From assembly GCA_001872985.1 (NCBI GenBank), contig MNYA01000151.1:1-9485 (forward strand): a stretch of DNA of 9,485 nucleotides. The letters are read 5' to 3'. The notes below the pieces were generated by a model. The model searched no databases. It saw only the letters and a list, made by a program, of their open reading frames with translations, and was not told the DNA's origin. Source of the stretch: a bacterium CG2_30_54_10. Its GTDB lineage: Bacteria; Muiribacteriota; Ozemobacteria; Ozemobacterales; Ozemobacteraceae. Shown here piece by piece: positions 1-8,091 of the stretch. The position numbers and the translations under genes are program-made. The stretch's first letter is position 1; each line of letters opens with the position of its first letter.

Positions 1-34
1 CCCCGGCTTTGCTTTTGAAACTGGGTTCCGGTTT

Positions 35-1990
35 TTAGAAGGCCACTTTCTGGTCTACGACCGGTACCAAGTCGGGGCCGGTCACGGTAAGATACCCTTC
101 GGCTGCCCTGACGAGGGGCATCCGGACGGTGGCTTCACCTTGATCGTTGGTCTGGCCGGAAAACGCATTTTCAACATTCTCAGTGTAAACGCAAACACGG
201 GCATTGGGAACGGACTTGCCTTCGGCATTGGTCACCACGATCTTTACCGCGACACCATTCTCTTCTTTGGCAGCTTCGGCTTTGGCAGTGACAGGAACCG
301 GATCCTTGAACCGCACCTGCATGGTGCCGTCACCAAAGAGATGCCACTGTTCATACATCATAACGCCGCTTCCGGTAGGTTCGACACCGTAAACTTCGAG
401 GCCTTTCATGATTCCGTTGAAGGCCAAGCCCCCGACGGTCTTATAGGTCTCATTGACGGTGTAGTTGGAGGCAATCTCGGCCTGAACGATGCAGGGAGGA
501 ACCCATTCCTGGTTGGTGCTGGCGCCGAAGATGGCGACGGCTCCGGCCGGTTTCTCGATATCACCGGCACGCAACCACGCTTCGCAGAAGCAGGTTTTTC
601 CGACGAACTGACCGTTCACGCAAGCGACGCTCCAGATGACGGGCATTTTCCATCCGTTGGAAAGGGCCGCGCAGTCGGTGTTGCTGAAGTAGGTGGTTCC
701 CCAGCTTGTCACGCTTCCGTGGCCAATGTAATTGATCAGGCTCCGTCCTTCGTTGAGGGCGTTGAAAACCATGGCCTTGGTTGCGCTGGGATCGTAGATT
801 TTGTCAATCCTGGTAAACTTGGCGGCTTCGAGGGCAATGCGCAGCTCTTCGGCCCGAGCGAAATCGGTGGGATTTCCTTGGTTGCTGGCAATTCCAACAC
901 CTTTGCGGTACCAGGAGGCATCGGTTGTAGTGGGGAACTGCTCGTAGTTGACGAATTTGGCAACCTGGTAAGCTACCTCTTTGGCGGAGGAAGCGGAAAG
1001 GCGGCTGATGATGGCATCCGGCACATTGTCATCGCCGGCCAGCTTGGTGTAACAAGGATCGGAATCGGCACGCTCTTTGACACCCTTGAGGGTTGGAATC
1101 TGTTCGGCGTCGCCGACCAGCATGATATGGGTCAGCCCGCCCTTGTCATACTCCTTCTGGATGAAAGCTTTGATCTCATCAGCAGTTTTCCCAGCTTCGC
1201 TGGACTTGGCAACCGTAACGTTGAGCCCGGATTTTTTCTTCCAGGCAAGGAAAGGACCTACCGCATCAAGGAATTCGTCGTAGCAGATAACCAAGAGGCG
1301 GCCATTTTCCTCGAGGCGGGGAAGGCGCTTGGAAACTTGGTTGAAGTTGATGAACGCAGATTTGTAGATAGGTTCAAAGGCTTTGGTGATTCCCTTTGAA
1401 CTGGCGGGATTGCGGCCATTGACGGCTCCGCTGATAGCAACGCTCATGTTCCGATAAACACGAAGTTGATTTTTGACAGGATTATATTGTACCGGCGTCA
1501 CAACGAGGTTTACCCCACGAACATCGCGAAGAACGAAGGGTTCGCCCATTTTTACGAGATCGCTATCCGCGGGATACCATTTATCCTGGGAATACACATC
1601 GCCGAAGGTAAAGGGAACATCGGCGGGATCGATGCTGCGGCTGAAGTTCCCGCGGCTGGGGATGACGGTCGCATCCAGGTTGATTACCTGAGACTGTCCC
1701 TTAACGAGCTTGAAAAGAGGGGATTTCTGGGGGTCGATCATGACAAGAGCTGTCAAACGGGGAAGTTCAGGTGAACCCTTATCAAATGAAACACTGGTTC
1801 CAGGGATGGTGATGGAAACTACGGGGTTCCCCGAGACTTCGGATTTGACAAAGGAAACATCTTCGACCTTGACCTGCAAGGTGGTGTCGAAGCCCTTGGT
1901 TCCCTTAACGGTCATCCCTGTGGTGGCCCAGACAGAGGCACAACAGAGCGCTGCCAGAACGGTACAACAAAGCACGGCCCATTTTCTCAC
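35..1990 (-). CDS. Secreted gingipain-R-like cysteine peptidase (family C25)
   Basis: Predicted exported cysteine endopeptidase of 651 residues. I start it at the GTG at 1990, because an AGGAG ribosome site (1998-2002) lies 7 nt upstream and translation then opens with a clean signal peptide (VRKWAVLCC..., cleavage after SVWA, about residue 22). Longer in-frame starts would run back into the rnd gene. Residues about 23-192 resemble the C25 propeptide, including a PVQYNP motif. Arginines at 222 and 225 just before an ENGR motif are plausible maturation sites. The catalytic domain spans about 228-560: catalytic His424 in YIGHGS and Cys457 in VACVNG, 33 residues apart as I recall for RgpB (His211/Cys244). 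Asp376 falls where RgpB has its arginine-binding Asp163, so cleavage after Arg is inferred. Residues about 564-651 look like an Ig-like or transthyretin-like beta domain. No type IX sorting domain is seen. Family call firm; specificity tentative. Confidence 0.92.
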   Translation of the reverse strand: MRKWAVLCCTVLAALCCASVWATTGMTVKGTKGFDTTLQVKVEDVSFVKSEVSGNPVVSITIPGTSVSFDKGSPELPRLTALVMIDPQKSPLFKLVKGQSQVINLDATVIPSRGNFSRSIDPADVPFTFGDVYSQDKWYPADSDLVKMGEPFVLRDVRGVNLVVTPVQYNPVKNQLRVYRNMSVAISGAVNGRNPASSKGITKAFEPIYKSAFINFNQVSKRLPRLEENGRLLVICYDEFLDAVGPFLAWKKKSGLNVTVAKSSEAGKTADEIKAFIQKEYDKGGLTHIMLVGDAEQIPTLKGVKERADSDPCYTKLAGDDNVPDAIISRLSASSAKEVAYQVAKFVNYEQFPTTTDASWYRKGVGIASNQGNPTDFARAEELRIALEAAKFTRIDKIYDPSATKAMVFNALNEGRSLINYIGHGSVTSWGTTYFSNTDCAALSNGWKMPVIWSVACVNGQFVGKTCFCEAWLRAGDIEKPAGAVAIFGASTNQEWVPPCIVQAEIASNYTVNETYKTVGGLAFNGIMKGLEVYGVEPTGSGVMMYEQWHLFGDGTMQVRFKDPVPVTAKAEAAKEENGVAVKIVVTNAEGKSVPNARVCVYTENVENAFSGQTNDQGEATVRMPLVRAAEGYLTVTGPDLVPVVDQKVAF

Positions 1991-1997
1991 GCCATTT

Positions 1998-2002
1998 CTC
2001 CT
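1998..2002 (-). promoter_or_regulatory. Ribosome binding site that fixes the peptidase GTG start
   Basis: On the minus strand AGGAG lies 7 nt before GTG. An ATG between them (ATGGCGTGA) is out of frame and stops after two codons, so the GTG is the better start. The signal peptide begins exactly there. Confidence 0.75.
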
Positions 2003-2032
2003 GTAAAATAAAATTTGGTTTCCATTGGGACA

Positions 2033-2061
2033 ATTATACAGATCCCGGAACGAACAGGCAA
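2033..2061 (-). promoter_or_regulatory. Sigma70-type promoter of the C25 peptidase gene
   Basis: The minus strand reads TTGCCT (2061-2056), a 17-nt spacer, then a perfect TATAAT (2038-2033). The start of transcription would be near 2026, giving a leader of about 36 nt before the GTG at 1990. The promoter sits in the 95-nt gap after rnd, so the peptidase should have its own transcript. No clear hairpin terminator was seen between rnd and this promoter, so read-through from rnd is also possible. Confidence 0.7.
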
Positions 2062-2085
2062 CCGTACCCGAAAATTTTTTTTCAG

Positions 2086-3360
2086 TTACATGGGCTGGGA
2101 AGTGCGACGCCGTCGGTGACGGCGGCCGGGCGGTTTGGCAGGGGGTTGGGCCTTCTTCAAAACCCCAAGAAATTCTTCCCCCAGTAAAGCGGTTTGCCAA
2201 TGACGCAGCTCAGCAATCTGTGACATTCCCTCAATCGTATTGGGTCTGCTGCACGCCAGTTCAAACATGACTCTGGAAGAAGCCAACATCGAGGGCGCAA
2301 TGTGTAATCTGTCGGCAAAGTGGTCCCTCACTTCCCTTAAGGCATGACACAGTTCCGCCTCCCAGCACGTAAGGGTGGGAAACCTTTTCTCCGGTCTGGT
2401 TGATAACGGCCGCCTGACCGGGTCGCCTTCAATTCCACGTTTGATGGCCATTTGCAGTTCTTTTCCATGGCGCAGCAAAAACTCATGGCCAAGTTGCGAT
2501 ATCGTCGTCAGGCCCGCGAAAGACTTCGGGGCCTGCCTGGCAATATCGAGCAAAACCTGGTTGTTCACGACCATAAATGGAGCTCGATTGATCGACTTTG
2601 CGATTTGCTCGCGAAGGGTCCAAACTTCTTTGAGAATTGCCAAATTTCTTGGGGGCATTCTTGAAGCCCCTTTTATAATAAATTGGAAGGGATTTTTCTC
2701 AGGATCTACCGCGTGCCGAGCCTCCTTGGCAAGGATGGCGAACTCTTCCTCTGCCCATTCAAGCCGCCCGCACCGTCGAAGTTCTTCGGTCAAAAAATCT
2801 CGGAGGGGTACCAGACAAATCGCGTCAAGGAGCCCGTATCTTTTCATTCCGGGGGTAAGTGGCCGCCGCGACCAGTCGCATCGCTGGAGTTTTTTATCCA
2901 AAGAGAACCCCAAAAAGCGCTTTGCCAGTGGGCTCATTCCGAGTTCATCCAGCCCCGCCATTTCCGCGGCGAGGCGGGTGTCAAAAAGAGTTGGGATCTC
3001 GAGCCCCAGAAATTTGTGCAATTCCCGGGCATCATATTCTGAGCCATGGAAGACCCACTGACACGAGGATCTCTTCGGAAAATCCCGAAATGGGGAAAAA
3101 TCATTCATCGCCTGGGGATCGATGATTGCCGCGCGATGGCGTGTAGAAACCTGGATCAGATTCACCGTTGCATGATATCTGAAAAATCCGGCAGACTCGG
3201 TATCGACACAAAAAACATCGGAATCCACAACGCTGTCAAGAAAACGGGCCAGATCTTTGGTCGTTTCAATCAGCGCCGCGGCTGCCAGGAGCGGCTCGGG
3301 GTCAAATAAAGCTAAAGGCGCAGAGGGAATAATCGAGGCTGTTTTTTCGGTTTTGTTCAT
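2086..3360 (-). CDS. rnd: Ribonuclease D (DEDDy 3'-5' exoribonuclease with two HRDC domains)
   Basis: Cytoplasmic 3'-5' exonuclease expected to trim the 3' ends of tRNA precursors and other structured RNAs. The protein has 424 residues; E. coli RNase D has 375. Exo I is FCVDTES with Asp53 and Glu55, Exo II is HGSEYDARELHKF with Asp110, and Exo III is YGLLD with Tyr175 and Asp179. This gives a complete DEDDy set for two metal ions. Two HRDC-like helical domains follow at about 235-308 and 330-403, as in true RNase D rather than a lone exonuclease domain. A basic tail (GRRHRRRR) ends the protein and may help bind RNA. The ATG lies 4 nt after the cyclase gene, whose end carries two tandem TAA codons. 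No Shine-Dalgarno sequence is visible, so translation is probably coupled to the cyclase. Confidence 0.9.
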   Translation of the reverse strand: MNKTEKTASIIPSAPLALFDPEPLLAAAALIETTKDLARFLDSVVDSDVFCVDTESAGFFRYHATVNLIQVSTRHRAAIIDPQAMNDFSPFRDFPKRSSCQWVFHGSEYDARELHKFLGLEIPTLFDTRLAAEMAGLDELGMSPLAKRFLGFSLDKKLQRCDWSRRPLTPGMKRYGLLDAICLVPLRDFLTEELRRCGRLEWAEEEFAILAKEARHAVDPEKNPFQFIIKGASRMPPRNLAILKEVWTLREQIAKSINRAPFMVVNNQVLLDIARQAPKSFAGLTTISQLGHEFLLRHGKELQMAIKRGIEGDPVRRPLSTRPEKRFPTLTCWEAELCHALREVRDHFADRLHIAPSMLASSRVMFELACSRPNTIEGMSQIAELRHWQTALLGEEFLGVLKKAQPPAKPPGRRHRRRRTSQPM

Positions 3361-3364
3361 TTTA

Positions 3365-6226
3365 TTATTTGTGGGTCAGGTGGTAGCTTCCATCCCAGTT
3401 TTCGGGTGGGGGGTTTTCCTTGTACTCATAGCAGCGTTTGATGTAGGTTTTTGTTGGGCCGTCGTCCGGCCACCGGATCAGGACTTCCTCGAAAGCAGAA
3501 ATGGCTTCCTCCCATTTGCGCTCAAGATGGAGGTTGATCCCTTTCATGTATTGTTCGTGCATTTCGATCAAGCCGGGAGGTTCCTTTCCGATTTCACATA
3601 CCAGTTCGTGAACTTTCACCGGCTCCTTTTTCCCTTTGACGGCCAGGAAATCCAGAAATCGGGCGCGAACGCAACTTTTGGCTTTCTGGTATGTTGCATC
3701 ACTCACCATGTATAACGTTCCATATTCCTTATTCGCTCCTTCGAGCCTGGATGCCAGATTGACTCCATCGCCAAGGCAAGTGAAGTTCATCTGAGCCTTC
3801 TGCGAACCAATGCAACCGACGACGACCTGGGCGGTGTTCATTCCGGCGCGGGCGTAAACCTTCGGCAAACCTCTTTTCGCCCAGTCAGTCTGGAGCTCCT
3901 TGATCTTGGCATTCATATCGATGGTGAAAAGGCACGCTCTAAGAGCATGGTCATCCTGTCTTTTCGGAAAATTCCAATAAGCCATAACAGCATCTCCAAT
4001 GTATTTGTCGAGAGTTCCGCCGTGCTTGAAAAGAAGCTCGGTCATGGCCCCCAAATATTCATTCATCAAGACTACAAGGCCTTCAGGGGTCAGACCCTCA
4101 GAGATCGTGGTGAAACCCGCAACATCGGAAAAGAAAATGGTTAATTCGACTTTCTGCCCACCTGGTTTTACTTCGCCGGGATTGTCAGTCAAAAACTGCA
4201 CAACATCCGGTGAAACAAATCGCCCGAACAATGCTTTGGTGCTCCGTGCACGGCTACGTTGTTTGAAATAATGCACGAGAGTCGCCAGCGCCCAGGTGGT
4301 TGGAAAACTGACCAAAAATGGGGAAAAATGAAACAATTGGCCCACAACAAAAGAGCGGTAGGCGAAAAAGAAAACCCCGACGGTCAGGCAAAGAGCGACT
4401 AAACCTCCAATTACCGGTGCAAGGGAATCGAGGATGACCCCCAATAAAAGAGTGGCAACGATGAGGAGCGCTACCGTCAAGAAAGTGTCAGGAGGCTTTA
4501 CGAACGCTTGATTCATTATATCCAGAACAGCATTCGTATGTATCTCGATTCCCATCATCATCTTGGACTGCGCACGATACGGTGTAGGAGCGGAAAAAGG
4601 AGTAGGAAAATAATCGAAATCACTCAGCTCGAAGGGCCCGACCATACAGATCTTGTTTCCGTAATTTCCGTTGAATGATGCGGTTTTCATGTGGACTGAC
4701 TTTGGATCGAGGTCGGGTTTCGAGGTTGGGATCCTTGCGGAAATATCCTCCAGAAGGGGGTTGTCAAAACATTGGTAGAAATCGGCAGCCGGAAATCTCG
4801 GTGCGGTCTTCGGAGCGATCGTGGTTCCAAGGAAATTCAGAAGCATTAGCCCACGGTTATCGGTTGGTATATGGATATCCAGCATTTGAAATCCGCCGGC
4901 ATACTCGCCTGAGCGCACGAGCGGGGCAATCCGCGTCAGCTCTTTATCCATAGCTTCAACGTACGAACCGGAGGCGGTGCTCTTACCTTGACGGTCCAGG
5001 GCGCAGGCGGCAGTAACCAGGCTGAATGAAGGGGCCAGGGATCCGTCAGGGAGGGGCAGGAAAACCGGTATCCAGGAAACATAACCCTTGTTTCCGGAAA
5101 TCACGTTTATGAACCCGATTCGGTATGGGCCTGTCGCGAAAACTGCTGCCGGGTAGGTTGGACGAAGCTCGATCACCGTGGAAGCAGCCATCCGCCTTCC
5201 TCCCTGCTCGTCGCGTTCCCCCTCGTTCGTATTGATCGTCAGCTCTTCTTCTTTAAGCGCCGCCGCAAGAATAATAGGGCAGCTCGCCACCCGAATCGCC
5301 TCCGCCAAAATAGCGTCATCACTCGGAGATTTCACCCCGTCGAGGAGGAAGTCAAATGCGACAACCGCAGCCGGGGGAATCGTAAAGGAATCGCGCCCTT
5401 TCCGATCGACAGTCACCGCCAGACGAATAAGGGCGAGCTCTTCCGGATGTTGATCGTCGGTCCAGAAAAAGGATACGTCGACTTCCATCGCGGCCCGCAA
5501 GAAATCGACGATGAACGATTGCCATTGATCCATCACTTTCGTAGCGAGGTTCACCTCTGTTTGAAGTCCGGCTGCGACTGACGCCGCCTGGCTTCCGTAA
5601 TCGGAGAAAAGGCCCATAATCTCCTCAGCGGAGGGCCCATCAAGAGTGTTCCAAAGGTTTTTCTCCCCCACCCCGGTTGAGAACCTTTCAGCAAATACGA
5701 ACGGAAGAACCCGTGGAGCATCTTCGGGGTTTTTGTATTTTGCCTTGCTCCCTCCGCGGACAAACAGGTTGTCCCAGTCCAGGAAGGTACATGCAAACCC
5801 GCCCTGGAATGGCACAGCACATCGTCCGAGTTTGAATTCAAGAAAGCAGCGCCGCCGGTTTTGCACTTTTGATGCGAATTTACCTTCCCTTTGCTGAGAA
5901 AGAAAACGGATCAAGGATGCGAATTCCGGTCGACCCGGGTTACGGCCGATCAGGTGGGACGTCTTCTCGTCTTTTCTGACTATAAGAACGTTTTGAATGG
6001 GGTGAAGAGAATTTTTCCTGCTATTATAGTCAAACTGAAAAACCAATGAATCGAGGAAATCATCGAGCCCGACGAAGACCCGATTCAGGAATAGCGGAAT
6101 GACAAAAATCAAAACCACAAGGGCGAAAAGCAATCCGGCACGACTTCTTTTTTTCCCTTTCTGGTTGGGGGAAAAATCGGGGAAAATCGCCGATTTAATC
6201 CGGTTTATCAACTGGGAAAACGCCAT
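3365..6226 (-). CDS. CHASE2-sensor class III adenylate cyclase
   Basis: Membrane receptor that should make cAMP from ATP in response to an extracytoplasmic signal; 953 residues. A first membrane segment (about 31-48) leads to a large outer CHASE2 domain (about 50-575), three closely spaced helices (about 582-600, 604-624, 632-653) and a cytoplasmic cyclase domain (about 690-875). The catalytic set is complete: metal-binding Asp701 (FFSD) and Asp745 (KYIGD), adenine-selecting Lys741 and Thr816, and Asn823 and Arg827 in GVNLASRLEG. The Lys/Thr pair points to adenylate, not guanylate, cyclase of class IIIb. A TPR-like tail (about 885-945) ending in PENWDG is familiar from related cyclases. The sensor is longer than usual: about 165 residues (112-280) seem inserted in CHASE2. 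The ATG has AGGA 10 nt upstream and lies 26 nt after the branching enzyme gene. Confidence 0.92.
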   Translation of the reverse strand: MAFSQLINRIKSAIFPDFSPNQKGKKRSRAGLLFALVVLIFVIPLFLNRVFVGLDDFLDSLVFQFDYNSRKNSLHPIQNVLIVRKDEKTSHLIGRNPGRPEFASLIRFLSQQREGKFASKVQNRRRCFLEFKLGRCAVPFQGGFACTFLDWDNLFVRGGSKAKYKNPEDAPRVLPFVFAERFSTGVGEKNLWNTLDGPSAEEIMGLFSDYGSQAASVAAGLQTEVNLATKVMDQWQSFIVDFLRAAMEVDVSFFWTDDQHPEELALIRLAVTVDRKGRDSFTIPPAAVVAFDFLLDGVKSPSDDAILAEAIRVASCPIILAAALKEEELTINTNEGERDEQGGRRMAASTVIELRPTYPAAVFATGPYRIGFINVISGNKGYVSWIPVFLPLPDGSLAPSFSLVTAACALDRQGKSTASGSYVEAMDKELTRIAPLVRSGEYAGGFQMLDIHIPTDNRGLMLLNFLGTTIAPKTAPRFPAADFYQCFDNPLLEDISARIPTSKPDLDPKSVHMKTASFNGNYGNKICMVGPFELSDFDYFPTPFSAPTPYRAQSKMMMGIEIHTNAVLDIMNQAFVKPPDTFLTVALLIVATLLLGVILDSLAPVIGGLVALCLTVGVFFFAYRSFVVGQLFHFSPFLVSFPTTWALATLVHYFKQRSRARSTKALFGRFVSPDVVQFLTDNPGEVKPGGQKVELTIFFSDVAGFTTISEGLTPEGLVVLMNEYLGAMTELLFKHGGTLDKYIGDAVMAYWNFPKRQDDHALRACLFTIDMNAKIKELQTDWAKRGLPKVYARAGMNTAQVVVGCIGSQKAQMNFTCLGDGVNLASRLEGANKEYGTLYMVSDATYQKAKSCVRARFLDFLAVKGKKEPVKVHELVCEIGKEPPGLIEMHEQYMKGINLHLERKWEEAISAFEEVLIRWPDDGPTKTYIKRCYEYKENPPPENWDGSYHLTHK

Positions 6227-6252
6227 TGTAGATCTATCCTGATAAATTTTTG

Positions 6253-7845
6253 CTACCGGTTTGTACGATAAATCCGGTAGTCAATTTCAGGAAAGATGTT
6301 ATCACGCCACTCCACTTCGCTCAACCAGGTTTCGTCTATGCGTTCGGCAAGAATGTCTTGGTAGAGCCTTGTGAAACGCAAACAATGATCTTTTGTCCGT
6401 TTTACGGCGTAGGGAACCGTGGTTCCGGCCTTCATGATGAATGCCCAATCAGACGCCTGCATCAGCATGACCTCACGAGCAGCCTGGTTTAACGCCCTTA
6501 GCCGCTGACCTGAAGCCTCTGAGTATCTGTCTGCCAACTCGATCATCCGTTCGGCTGCCTTGTGCAGATGCCTGTAAACCCAGTCGTTGCTCTCTTGTAA
6601 CCAAACTTCATTAAAGCCCTTGTCGCCCCACGAGGACATAGACGGCGTCGCCACCTGATTTATGGGTTGCCGTATCAGATAATTTGAAGGAGTGATCAAT
6701 TCAAGAGTTTGGCTTCGGGTTACAACTTTCCGCAAAAGCAGGTTGATGAATGCGGTTCCCTCATACCACCAATGTCCGAGCAATTCGGCGTCGTAAGGGG
6801 AAACAATTAACGGAGGCCGGCCGTCCATATTGGGACTCAAACGATCGACCTGTTTTTCACGGCACCGAAGGAAGTGGCCGGCATGGGTTTCAGCCTTGGC
6901 CAAAGCAATCCGGTGATCGTATGGTTCCTTGCAATCGCAGTCGCGTGAGGTAATTCGATGGTATTTAATCCCGGTGTTCAACCGTGCGCCGGATTCATGA
7001 ATGTAAGGCTTGATGTAATCAAGATCGAGATCGAACCCCACATCGCGGTAGAATTCCCTGTAATCAGAATCCCCGGGATAGCCTTCTTCGGATGACCAGA
7101 CCTGCCTGCTGCTTTCGAGGTCCCGGGCAAAAACCGCCACGCCTGAGGGACAAAAAATCGGGGCGAAAACCCCGAACCGCGGTCGGGGATCGGCGTGAAG
7201 AACCCCATGTGCTTCCACAAAAAAGAATTTCAGGCCATGGTCGGCCAAAATAAGGTCGTCACCTGGATTGAAGGCGCATTCGGAGAGCCAGATACCTCGG
7301 GGGGGACGGCCGAGATGCTTTTCAAAGTCGCGGACTGCAAGTTCGATCTGTGCCCTGACGGCAGGGCGGAAGTTTTCCATGAGCGGAAGGTATGCATGTG
7401 TTGCGCAGCAGGTAATCAATTCAAGATTCCCGAGATCCTGGAACTTTTTGAAGGCGGAAACCAGATTCGATCCGTAGGTATGGAAAATCTCACGCGCCCT
7501 GTAAAATTTTTCGCGGTACATCTCCGCGGTTGGGTTGAACTGGGGCATCCAGCGGGTGCGATCGACTTCTTTTTCGGAAAGTTCGATCAGCAGCCCCAGG
7601 TGTTTTAAGTAGCGTTCCTGTAGGAGGGGGTCGGTAAGCATCCCGACCAGCGGTGGCGAAAGAGACATGGTTATTTGAAAGTTAACTTCATCGCGGATCA
7701 TTCCATCGAAAGCGTCAATCAATGGAATGTAAGTTTCAGTAATCGCTTCGAAAAGCCATCGTTCTTCCATCATGTCTGCATGCTCCGGATGCCTCACGAA
7801 GGGAAGGTGGGCATGCAAAACCAGACACAAGAAACCTTTTTTCAT
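6253..7845 (-). CDS. GH57 1,4-alpha-glucan branching enzyme (DUF1957 family)
   Basis: Cytoplasmic glycoside hydrolase family 57 enzyme expected to cut alpha-1,4 glucan chains and rejoin them as alpha-1,6 branches in glycogen-like polymer. The length of 530 residues is normal for this group (about 520). The N-terminus carries the family motif HAHLPF (11-16). The nucleophile is Glu189 in GIWLSECAF, where relatives usually have WLPEC, so the Pro before the Glu is replaced by Ser. The acid/base is Asp352 in SPYDAELLGHWWYEG. These match the positions I recall for the Thermus enzyme (Glu184, Asp353). The C-terminal helical region (about 410-520) is the DUF1957-type part. The start ATG directly gives the typical MKKGFLCLVLHAHLPF opening, although the ribosome site (AGGG, 4 nt upstream) is weak. 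The DUF4912 gene upstream supports the assignment. Activity could instead be hydrolytic, as in some GH57 members. Confidence 0.9.
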   Translation of the reverse strand: MKKGFLCLVLHAHLPFVRHPEHADMMEERWLFEAITETYIPLIDAFDGMIRDEVNFQITMSLSPPLVGMLTDPLLQERYLKHLGLLIELSEKEVDRTRWMPQFNPTAEMYREKFYRAREIFHTYGSNLVSAFKKFQDLGNLELITCCATHAYLPLMENFRPAVRAQIELAVRDFEKHLGRPPRGIWLSECAFNPGDDLILADHGLKFFFVEAHGVLHADPRPRFGVFAPIFCPSGVAVFARDLESSRQVWSSEEGYPGDSDYREFYRDVGFDLDLDYIKPYIHESGARLNTGIKYHRITSRDCDCKEPYDHRIALAKAETHAGHFLRCREKQVDRLSPNMDGRPPLIVSPYDAELLGHWWYEGTAFINLLLRKVVTRSQTLELITPSNYLIRQPINQVATPSMSSWGDKGFNEVWLQESNDWVYRHLHKAAERMIELADRYSEASGQRLRALNQAAREVMLMQASDWAFIMKAGTTVPYAVKRTKDHCLRFTRLYQDILAERIDETWLSEVEWRDNIFPEIDYRIYRTNR

Positions 7846-7947
7846 GGAACCCTAGAAATCAGGCATCGCCTTTCTCTAACGAACAAATTAATTCCTTCAA
7901 TTGCTCACCACTGCGCTCAATCTCGACGTACAAAAGCCCCAAAATTA

Positions 7948-7962
7948 CAGGAACTTTTCCTG
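7948..7962 (-). repeat. Small inverted repeat, possible weak terminator or attenuator
   Basis: The minus strand reads CAGGAA, AAG, TTCCTG, a 6-bp stem with a 3-nt loop, followed by TAATTTT. The stem is short and the T run is broken, so termination would be weak at best. It sits about 100 nt before the branching enzyme start. Confidence 0.25.
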
Positions 7963-8045
7963 AATTCCAGGATCTTTAACAATCACAATTTTTCGATGAT
8001 CAGCGTTCGACTTTCCCTGGGCTTCGGGTAACAAGGACTCGACGC

Positions 8046-8091
8046 AACTTCTCAATAGAGGGGGGCGCGTGCCCCCCTCTATTGAGAAGTT
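8046..8091. repeat. Perfect 21-bp inverted repeat with 4-nt loop
   Basis: Positions 8046-8066 (AACTTCTCAATAGAG followed by six-base GGGGGC) are the exact reverse complement of 8071-8091; the loop 8067-8070 is GCGT. The hairpin begins 20 nt after the DUF4912 stop codon. No T run follows it on either strand, so it is not a standard intrinsic terminator. It is directly flanked by ACGC on both sides (8042-8045 and 8092-8095), which could be a 4-bp target duplication from insertion of a small element, or chance. It may alternatively protect the DUF4912 mRNA 3' end or reduce read-through into the branching enzyme gene. Confidence 0.9.

Noticed and set aside
1..34. Possible terminator after the peptidase gene
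   Set aside because: Only 34 bases follow the stop before the edge; a CCGG...CCGG pairing is too short and no T run is visible.
140..1399. Long plus-strand open frame of 419 codons
   Set aside because: It lies opposite the C25 peptidase, whose catalytic motifs are clear, and its translation has no recognisable domain; it is an antisense shadow.
1991..2200. N-terminal extension of the peptidase by 70 residues
   Set aside because: It overlaps the rnd 3' end, runs through the TATAAT promoter, and is not followed by a signal peptide at its own N-terminus; the GTG at 1990 has a good ribosome site and signal peptide.
3257..3715. Plus-strand frame with hydrophobic stretches suggesting a membrane protein
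   Set aside because: It is antisense to the start of rnd and the end of the cyclase gene, both well supported; the hydrophobic run is a by-product.
8046..8091. The palindrome as a Rho-independent terminator
   Set aside because: There is no T run after the stem on either strand; the stem is also unusually long and perfect for that role.
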